Origin: Acidimicrobiales bacterium
GTDB lineage: Bacteria; Actinomycetota; Acidimicrobiia; Acidimicrobiales; Acidimicrobilacustridaceae
DNA: 27,576 bases
Direction: 5' to 3'
Assembly (NCBI GenBank): GCA_023261915.1
Contig: JALRFT010000037.1
Location: 1 to 27,576 of the forward strand
A program made the position numbers and the translations under genes. Positions 22,664 to 27,576 of this stretch are shown here, in pieces; the first letter of the stretch is position 1; each line of letters begins with the position of its first letter. The notes under the pieces were generated by a model, which was not told the origin of the DNA, ran no database searches, and saw only the letters and a program-made list of their open reading frames with translations.

Positions 22664-22849
22664 GTGGACGTTCCTGACACCATCGTGTGCGTCGACTGCG
22701 GGGGCACGGCCCACCTGCTCAGCTACCCCCGCCCCGACGAGCCGTGGAAGCCCGGTGACATCGTGGCGTACCGCTGTGCCGACTGTCTCGATCGTTGGGA
22801 CCTCGTCATCGAAGACGAAGAGGACGGTCAACCCGACAACCCAGGCTGA
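22664..22849 (+). CDS. Small zinc-ribbon protein, function unknown
   Basis: 61 residues with two CxxC knuckles, Cys9/Cys12 (CVDC) and Cys38/Cys41 (CADC), about 25 residues apart, the layout of a zinc ribbon. The tail is acidic. No enzyme motif or named family is recognised. The start is GTG 22664, 68 bases from the divergent rsmD start. There is no Shine-Dalgarno; a poor CACACT seven bases upstream could be a -10. It converges on the aldolase gene with a 15-base gap. Confidence 0.65.
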   Translation: MDVPDTIVCVDCGGTAHLLSYPRPDEPWKPGDIVAYRCADCLDRWDLVIEDEEDGQPDNPG

Positions 22850-22864
22850 CCGCCGCCGGCGATC

Positions 22865-23668
22865 TCAGTCAAGGAAGTCGGGGCACTCGGCCACGATGTC
22901 GTCCCAGATCGGCTGGAACTGGAACCACCCGGCAGCGTGCCCACCGATCTGTTCACGCGTGATTGTCGCCGCCTCGTGAGAGATGGATATTGGATTCCCC
23001 GCAGCCATGGCGAGCAGTTGCGCCTGACAGGTGCGCTCCATGGTGATGAACCACCATGCCGCCTCGTCCACGCTCTGACCAACGGTGATGAGCCCGTGGT
23101 TCTGGTGGATGACTGCCTTGTGCTCCCCGAGCGTGTCCGACAGTTCCTTACCCACCACGGGATCGACGACCACCCCTCCGAAATCAGCGTGCAGGGTGTG
23201 GTCCTCGTAGAAGGCACAGGCGTCCTGAGTCAGGGGGTCGAGCAACCTCCCTAGTGAGGAGAACGCCTTGCCGTGCACGGAGTGGGCGTGGGCAGCGGCC
23301 ACGACGTCCGGACGGGCCTTGTGGATCTCAGAATGGATGGCGAACGCGGCAGCGTTGACCGGGCGATCTCCCTCAACCACGACACCCTCGTGATTGACCA
23401 ACAGCAGATCGCTCACCCGCATCCGGCTGAAGCTGACCCCAAACGGATTGACCCAGAAGTGATCGTCGAGTTCCGGGTCCCGGGCAGTGATATGCCCGGC
23501 CACACCCTCACTGAAGCCGAACCGGCCGAACACCCGCAGAGCTCCCGCCAGGCGTTCCTTGCGGTGCTGGCGCTCTTGTTCCACTGACAGGCCCTGTGGT
23601 GGCAGTGGCATGCGGAGTTCGCGACTGCGAGCGGCGGTGACGACGGGGTTGCCTTCAACTGCGGTCAT
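22865..23668 (-). CDS. Class II aldolase/adducin family protein
   Basis: 267 residues. The fold is recognised from VAGHITARDPE (about 56-66), the metal-ligand pair in AAAHAHSVHG (His127, His129) and the third ligand His191 in HQNHGLI. The Glu that serves as catalytic base in fuculose-phosphate aldolase is not at its expected place before AIHSEIHKARPDV, as in adducin-like members, so aldolase activity is uncertain. It is probably a cytoplasmic, metal-dependent lyase or epimerase-like protein of unknown substrate. ATG 23668 overlaps the upstream gene's stop by four bases and also has a TACGAT box six bases before it. Upstream in-frame extension lacks homology. Confidence 0.85.
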   Translation of the reverse strand: MTAVEGNPVVTAARSRELRMPLPPQGLSVEQERQHRKERLAGALRVFGRFGFSEGVAGHITARDPELDDHFWVNPFGVSFSRMRVSDLLLVNHEGVVVEGDRPVNAAAFAIHSEIHKARPDVVAAAHAHSVHGKAFSSLGRLLDPLTQDACAFYEDHTLHADFGGVVVDPVVGKELSDTLGEHKAVIHQNHGLITVGQSVDEAAWWFITMERTCQAQLLAMAAGNPISISHEAATITREQIGGHAAGWFQFQPIWDDIVAECPDFLD

Positions 23669-23943
23669 GACCGAATCGTATCCTGCCCCCCGCCGCCGAG
23701 GCCTGCGGCCCGTCGCCACGTGCGCCAACGGGCGGCCCGGCGCAGACCGAGTGCGACGTAGACCAGGCCCAAGGAGGCGATGCCGGAACCGACGACAGGC
23801 TGCCAGACCACGGCCAGCGTGAAGCCCACGACGATCACGCCGATTCCCACCGCGGCATCCACGGCAATCACGGTGCGCCAGTTGGGCGCGGCAGCTGCCG
23901 GACTTGGTGGTGGACTGATCCCTCCGGTGTCATCACGGTCCAT
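23665..23943 (-). CDS. Small two-helix membrane protein, function unknown
   Basis: 92 residues. A Pro/Ala-rich cytoplasmic-looking N-terminus is followed by two hydrophobic helices (about 24-46 and 50-67) and a basic Arg/Trp-rich tail. The family is not recognised. ATG 23943 lies six bases after the recG stop, with GAAGGG ten bases upstream inside recG. Its stop overlaps the aldolase start (ATGA). The tight spacing suggests one transcript recG to aldolase. Confidence 0.65.
   Translation of the reverse strand: MDRDDTGGISPPPSPAAAAPNWRTVIAVDAAVGIGVIVVGFTLAVVWQPVVGSGIASLGLVYVALGLRRAARWRTWRRAAGLGGGGQDTIRS
23675..23680 (-). promoter_or_regulatory. Possible internal -10 for aldolase gene
   Basis: TACGAT on the minus strand is six bases before ATG 23668, within the end of the preceding gene. 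Because the genes overlap, this may be coincidence. Confidence 0.3.
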
Positions 23944-23949
23944 GGGTTG

Positions 23950-26106
23950 TCATCCCTTCAACAGGTAGTCGGTTTCCTCACCGACGGGCAGCACGGTGTC
24001 GAGTTCGTCAACGAGATCGGGGAACTGCGACAGCGACGGATCATCGGCCACCAGCTCCTCGGCGACGTCACGCGCCCGGACCACCCAGTCACGATCACGT
24101 CGCAACGAGGCGAGGAGCAGGTCGTTTCGACCCTTCTGCCGCTCCCCCATCACCGTTCCCTCACCCCGAAGCTCGAGATCCACCTCGGCGAGGGCGAAGC
24201 CGTCCTCGGAATCCACCAGTGCCTCAAGACGGGTCACCCCATCGGGATTCTCCGGGTTCCCCACCAGCCAGCAACGCGAGGCATCGGCCCCGCGTCCGAC
24301 CCGCCCCCGGAGTTGGTGGAGCTGGGCGATACCGAACCGATCAGCATCGAGAATCACCATGGCCGTGGCATTGGGGACATCGACGCCGACTTCGATGACG
24401 GTGGTGGCCACGAGCACGTCGATCCGGCCCGCACGGAACGCCCCCATCACCTCGTCACGATCCGCAGCCGCAACTCGACCGTGGAGCAGACCCACCCGCA
24501 GTCCACTCAGCGGTCCGTCGGGTCCCGTGAGTTCTTGATAGGTCTGCTCGGCCGAGGCGGCGTCAAGCTTGTCGCTCTCGGTAATCAACGGACATACGAC
24601 GTAGGCCTGACGACCGGATGTCACCTCGCTACGGACCTCGGACCACAGCGCGTCGATCTCAACTGGTGTGCGCGACCACGTGGTGAGAACCGGAGTCCGG
24701 CCCGGAGGTTTGCCATCGAGCACCGAGACATCGAGGTCGCCATAGACCGTCATTGCGGCGGTGCGCGGGATGGGCGTGGCGGTCATGACCAGAACATCGG
24801 GCACCGTTGCCAGCGGGGACGGCGCCCGCAGCGCTGCCCTCTGTTCGACGCCAAACCGATGCTGTTCATCGATGACCGCTACCCCGAGATCGGCAAAGTC
24901 GACTTCCGCCGACAGGAGAGCATGGGTGCCAACCACGAGTTCGACCGTTCCATCGGCGAGTCCGGCGAGGATCCGGCGGCGGCGGGCAGCGGGAACCCGA
25001 CTGGTGAGCAACTCGACCCGCAGCGGACGTTGTGCCTCGTCCCCGTCGCCGGATGCTGAGAACAACGTGTCGGTGGCGTCGTCGGGAACAGCGAACCCAT
25101 CAAGGAGTTGGCGCAACGTCACAGCATGTTGTTCGGCGAGCACCTCCGTCGGCGCCATGAGCGCACCCTGATGACCGCCATCGACTGCCGTCAGTAGGGC
25201 TACGAGGGCCACCAGCGTCTTGCCCGAGCCCACGTCGCCTTGCAGCAGACGATGCATGGGCCGGGGTGACGCCAGGTCTGCGGTGATCTCAGTGATGACG
25301 CACTCCTGTGCCTGGGTCAGGGAGAACGGCAAACTGGCGAGCAGGCGAGCGGTGAGCGGCCCTCCGATGAGATGGGCCACGCCGGGGGCCGACACTTCGA
25401 GTTGCCGTTTGCGCTGGACGAGCCGCAACTGGAGACGGACCAACTCGTCGAACACGAGTCGGGTTCGTGCCCGGACCACCTCTTCCATCGACCCGGGGGC
25501 GTGGATGCCCCTGAACGCTGTGGTGCGGTCAGCGAGATCAAACTGCTCAAGGATTCGCGGCGGCACCGGATCGGTGAACTCGCCCGCTCGTCGGAGCACC
25601 TCGGCCTCCATCCGGGCCACCTCCCAGGTCATTACCCCGGCCTTTTCCGACTGGGGGTAAACGGGCACGATTCGACCCGTTCGATCGCCGATGAGGTCCA
25701 CCACGGGGTTGGTCATCTGGGGGCGCCCCCGGAACTCCTCCACCTTGCCGAACAACATCAGCTCGGTTCCCGCCGCCAGTTGCCGCTCCCGCCACGGCTG
25801 GTTGAAAAACGTCAGGGACAATGATCCTGAGCCATCGACAACAGAAGCGGTGACCATGCGGCGGCGGCCCCCCACGACCCTTGACGAACAACTCCGGACC
25901 GTGGCGAACACCGTGGCCTCATCACCGGGACGAAGAGCCTCGATCGGCGCCTGGCGGGTCCGGTCGATGTACCGCCGCGGGTAGTGGAACAAAAGATCGA
26001 GCACCGATTCGATCCCCATGGCCGACAAGGCCTTGGAGCGGGCTGGACCGACCCCGGCGAGCACGGTCACCGGCAGATCGGCGAGTTGGGTGAGGGTCCG
26101 TGCCAT
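23950..26106 (-). CDS. recG: ATP-dependent DNA helicase RecG
   Basis: 718 residues, typical for RecG, which reverses stalled forks and processes branched DNA. The N-terminal wedge/OB domain covers about 60-160. The helicase core has Walker A GDVGSGKT (290-297), the DEQH box in VIDEQHRFGVEQR, TATPIPRT, and motif VI QLRGRVGRG. The final TRG-type region is followed by a short tail. ATG 26106 was chosen because homology begins near ADLPVTVLAGVGPARS and a TAGCCT box ends seven bases before it. The longer frame to 26235 runs through the divergent promoter region and is rejected. Confidence 0.96.
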   Translation of the reverse strand: MARTLTQLADLPVTVLAGVGPARSKALSAMGIESVLDLLFHYPRRYIDRTRQAPIEALRPGDEATVFATVRSCSSRVVGGRRRMVTASVVDGSGSLSLTFFNQPWRERQLAAGTELMLFGKVEEFRGRPQMTNPVVDLIGDRTGRIVPVYPQSEKAGVMTWEVARMEAEVLRRAGEFTDPVPPRILEQFDLADRTTAFRGIHAPGSMEEVVRARTRLVFDELVRLQLRLVQRKRQLEVSAPGVAHLIGGPLTARLLASLPFSLTQAQECVITEITADLASPRPMHRLLQGDVGSGKTLVALVALLTAVDGGHQGALMAPTEVLAEQHAVTLRQLLDGFAVPDDATDTLFSASGDGDEAQRPLRVELLTSRVPAARRRRILAGLADGTVELVVGTHALLSAEVDFADLGVAVIDEQHRFGVEQRAALRAPSPLATVPDVLVMTATPIPRTAAMTVYGDLDVSVLDGKPPGRTPVLTTWSRTPVEIDALWSEVRSEVTSGRQAYVVCPLITESDKLDAASAEQTYQELTGPDGPLSGLRVGLLHGRVAAADRDEVMGAFRAGRIDVLVATTVIEVGVDVPNATAMVILDADRFGIAQLHQLRGRVGRGADASRCWLVGNPENPDGVTRLEALVDSEDGFALAEVDLELRGEGTVMGERQKGRNDLLLASLRRDRDWVVRARDVAEELVADDPSLSQFPDLVDELDTVLPVGEETDYLLKG

Positions 26107-26113
26107 TGACCCG

Positions 26114-26119
26114 AGGCTA
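26114..26119 (-). promoter_or_regulatory. -10 box for leaderless recG transcript
   Basis: TAGCCT on the minus strand is followed by seven bases and then the recG ATG, with no Shine-Dalgarno between. Confidence 0.45.
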
Positions 26120-26133
26120 CTGACCAGCGGGGA

Positions 26134-26163
26134 TTGGGGCCGGTGGAGGGCGACTGCTAGCGT
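26134..26163 (+). promoter_or_regulatory. Promoter for rpmB
   Basis: TTGGGG (26134-26139) and TAGCGT (26158-26163) are 18 bases apart, and TGC directly before the -10 gives an extended TGn element. Predicted transcription begins near 26170, leaving a leader of about 100 bases. Confidence 0.5.
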
Positions 26164-26176
26164 GGACCCTCTACAC

Positions 26177-26236
26177 GGGTTGCCTGCAACCCAGAAACAG
26201 GTCTGGTGCCGCGGTGAGGCTTGTCCGCCGGGCACC
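26177..26236 (+). other. Structured rpmB leader with two hairpins
   Basis: Hairpin 1: GGGTTG (26177-26182) and CAACCC (26187-26192) with loop CCTG, a perfect six-pair stem. Hairpin 2: GGTGCC (26205-26210) with GGCACC (26231-26236), extended by GCGG (26211-26214) with CCGC (26225-26228) around a two-base bulge. Both lie in the predicted rpmB 5' leader. This could be an r-protein autoregulatory leader; I do not recognise it as a named RNA family. Confidence 0.5.
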
Positions 26237-26271
26237 GTAGTGGGACGTCAGACACGAAAGGTTCCCTGAAC

Positions 26272-26487
26272 ATGGCTGCTGTATGTGAGGTGTGCGGGAA
26301 GCGCCCGTCGTTCGGCATGTCGGTGAGCCACTCCCATCGCCGGACCAAGCGCCGCTGGAACCCGAACATCCAGCGGGTGCGTGCCCTCGTCGATGGTTCT
26401 CCGAAGCGACTCAACGTGTGCACCTCGTGCCTGAAGGCCAATAAGGTCGTCAAGAACGTGAAGGTGCCCGGCGCTTCGGCTCGCTGA
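26272..26487 (+). CDS. rpmB: 50S ribosomal protein L28 (bL28)
   Basis: 71 residues. bL28 signatures are CEVCGKRPSFG, SHSHRRTKRRWNPNIQ and a C-terminal VCTSCLKA. It is the zinc-binding form, with Cys5, Cys8, Cys50 and Cys53. ATG 26272 is fixed by the conserved N-terminus; GAAAGG lies about ten bases upstream. It is divergent from recG, and a cold-shock-like gene starts one base after its stop. Confidence 0.96.
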   Translation: MAAVCEVCGKRPSFGMSVSHSHRRTKRRWNPNIQRVRALVDGSPKRLNVCTSCLKANKVVKNVKVPGASAR

Positions 26488-26488
26488 C

Positions 26489-26731
26489 ATGCAGGGTGTG
26501 ATCAAGTCCTTCGATCCCGGCTCAGGGGTCGGCGTGGTGATCTGCGATACCGACATGGTCGAGTACGAACTCGCCGAAGGCGCCCTCGACGGATCGATCT
26601 TCCGCATGCTGCGTCAGGGACAGCGAGTGGTGTTCGAACTCGACGCTGCCGGGATGGCCTCCGCCATCCAGATGGGCTCCGAGGTCGACATGGGAACGCC
26701 CGGGTTCGGGCCTCCCCTCGCCGACGCCTAA
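26489..26731 (+). CDS. Cold-shock-domain-like protein
   Basis: 80 residues. The opening MQGVIKSFDPGSGVGVVI aligns by pattern with the first strands of a cold-shock domain, and LRQGQRVVFELD matches the usual GxxVxFE strand. However, the aromatic RNP1 (KGFGFI) is replaced by SGVGVV, and RNP2 aromatics are lacking, so nucleic-acid binding would differ or be lost. The tail is Gly/Pro/Met-rich. ATG 26489 follows the rpmB stop by one base, implying coupling. The alternative is an unrelated small beta-barrel protein. Confidence 0.6.
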   Translation: MQGVIKSFDPGSGVGVVICDTDMVEYELAEGALDGSIFRMLRQGQRVVFELDAAGMASAIQMGSEVDMGTPGFGPPLADA

Positions 26732-26752
26732 ATCCGTCCCGGCAAGACGCCC

Positions 26753-26769
26753 AGGGGTGGTTTTCCCCT
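26753..26769 (+). terminator. Weak hairpin between cold-shock-like gene and pckG
   Basis: AGGGG (26753-26757) and CCCCT (26765-26769) form a five-pair stem around a seven-base loop, about 20 bases past the stop. No T-tract follows, so terminator function is weakly supported. Confidence 0.3.
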
Positions 26770-26884
26770 CCCATACCGCACTCCAATGCCTCCGTCGCCG
26801 GGTGCGCGGCCACCCAATGGGCGGCGATAGGCTGCCGGCAGGTAGCAGGCAACGGAGCCTGTTTCCGATGGGTCGGAGGCTGAC

Positions 26885-27576
26885 ATGGCAGGGACCACGC
26901 AGAACGGAAAGCTTCTCGAGTGGGTGGCGGCGTGGGAGGAGATCCTCGAGCCCGACCGTGTCGAGTGGTGCGACGGCTCCTCCGAGGAATACGACCGCCT
27001 CTGCAATCTGCTCGTCGACGGCGGCACGTTCGCCCGTCTGAGCGACGCCAAGCGCCCCAACTCCTACCTCGCCCTGTCCGACCCCGGTGACGTTGCCCGG
27101 GTCGAGGACCGCACGTTCATCTGCTCAGCCCAAGAGATTGATGCCGGCCCCACGAACAATTGGCGCGACCCAGCCGAGATGCGAGCCGAAATGCTCGAGC
27201 TGTACCGGGGCGCAATGCGGGGACGCACCATGTACGTCGTGCCGTTCTCCATGGGCCCCCTCGGCTCACCCATTGCCCACATCGGGGTCGAACTGACCGA
27301 CTCGGCCTACGTGGCCGTGAACATGCGCATCATGACCCGCATGGGTCAGGGCGCCCTTGACGTGCTCGGCCCCGACGGGGTGTTCGTGCCCTGTGTCCAC
27401 TCGGTTGGGTTCCCCCTCACCGACGGCACCGACGACGTGGCGTGGCCTTGCGACGCCGAGAACAAGTACATCGTCCACTTCCCCGAGACCAGGGAAATCT
27501 GGTCCTACGGCTCGGGATACGGAGGCAACGCCCTATTGGGCAAGAAGTGCTTCGCCCTGCGTATCGCCTCGACCAT
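26885..27576 (+). CDS. pckG: Phosphoenolpyruvate carboxykinase (GTP), N-terminal part
   Basis: The first 230 codons are present; the ~600-residue enzyme is cut by the window end. It converts oxaloacetate and GTP to phosphoenolpyruvate in gluconeogenesis. Diagnostic segments are ARVEDRTF with substrate-binding Arg72, IDAGPTNNW, YVVPFSMGPLGSP, and GYGGNALLGKKCFALR with Tyr212, Gly213-Gly214, Asn215 and metal/substrate lysines 220-221. The nucleotide P-loop lies beyond the edge. ATG 26885 has GGAGG five bases upstream (26875-26879). A TAGGCT (26828-26833) in the 153-base gap could be its -10. No frameshift is visible. Confidence 0.95.
   Translation, partial: MAGTTQNGKLLEWVAAWEEILEPDRVEWCDGSSEEYDRLCNLLVDGGTFARLSDAKRPNSYLALSDPGDVARVEDRTFICSAQEIDAGPTNNWRDPAEMRAEMLELYRGAMRGRTMYVVPFSMGPLGSPIAHIGVELTDSAYVAVNMRIMTRMGQGALDVLGPDGVFVPCVHSVGFPLTDGTDDVAWPCDAENKYIVHFPETREIWSYGSGYGGNALLGKKCFALRIAST

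Noticed and set aside
23947..25059. Plus-strand open frame of 370 codons
   Set aside because: It is antisense to recG and has no recognisable motif or ribosome binding site.
1..27576. CRISPR arrays, insertion sequences, tRNA or SRP RNA genes
   Set aside because: No direct-repeat arrays, transposase motifs, inverted-repeat ends or tRNA-like cloverleaf segments were seen on reading through; a covariance-model scan would be needed to exclude small RNAs.

Overview
This is a GC-rich, gene-dense chromosomal window from an actinobacterium. DUF2469, a SepIVA-type septation protein, GTP-dependent PEP carboxykinase and frequent GTG/TTG starts all point there. The gene order (xerC–M23 protein; ffh–rpsP–khpA–rimM–trmD–rplS; rsmD–coaD–sepIVA–DUF177–rpmF–acpP–rnc–mutM–smc) together with rpmB beside recG suggests a member of the Acidimicrobiia. 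That class assignment is inference from gene content and order only. I see no mobile element, phage gene, CRISPR array, tRNA or rRNA.

Layout, left to right. 1-63: edge with a probable minus-strand promoter for a gene outside the window. 64-3179 (minus): an exported M23-like/lipase fusion, XerC, and a small exported c-type cytochrome. 3235-5214 (plus): a 36-residue membrane peptide, a small Cys/His metal-site protein, a histidine phosphatase and an HSL-type alpha/beta hydrolase. 5240-9476 (minus, read from right): ffh, rpsP, khpA, rimM, trmD, rplS, DUF2469, i.e. protein targeting plus ribosome and tRNA maturation. 9533-11049 (minus): ftsY and an overlapping YtxH-like membrane gene. 11221-14242 (plus): moxR, DUF58 and vWA genes, joined by 4-base overlaps. 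14249-22595 (minus, read from right): rsmD, coaD, sepIVA, DUF177, rpmF, acpP, rnc, mutM, smc. 22664-22849 (plus): a small zinc-ribbon protein. 22865-26106 (minus): recG, a small membrane protein and a class II aldolase/adducin protein. 26272-27576 (plus): rpmB, a cold-shock-like protein and the first 230 codons of pckG, cut by the window end.

The genes are mostly core: the SRP pathway (Ffh with FtsY), translation and RNA maturation (bS16, bL19, bL28, bL32, RimM, TrmD, RsmD, KhpA, RNase III), chromosome biology (SMC, XerC, RecG, MutM), septation (SepIVA), cofactor and lipid supply (CoaD, ACP) and gluconeogenesis (PckG). No gap between genes exceeds about 175 bases.

The most notable points are: (1) a recurrent TANNNT box 6-9 bases before start codons that lack a Shine-Dalgarno, suggesting widespread leaderless transcripts and fixing several starts; (2) a secreted protein with a metal-site-degenerate M23 domain fused to an intact-looking serine hydrolase; (3) hairpin-bearing leaders before rplS, rpmF and rpmB; (4) several very small conserved-looking proteins, including a 36-residue membrane peptide; and (5) a cold-shock-like protein without the canonical RNP1 motif, one base after rpmB. 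I found no clear new multi-gene defence or biosynthetic system.
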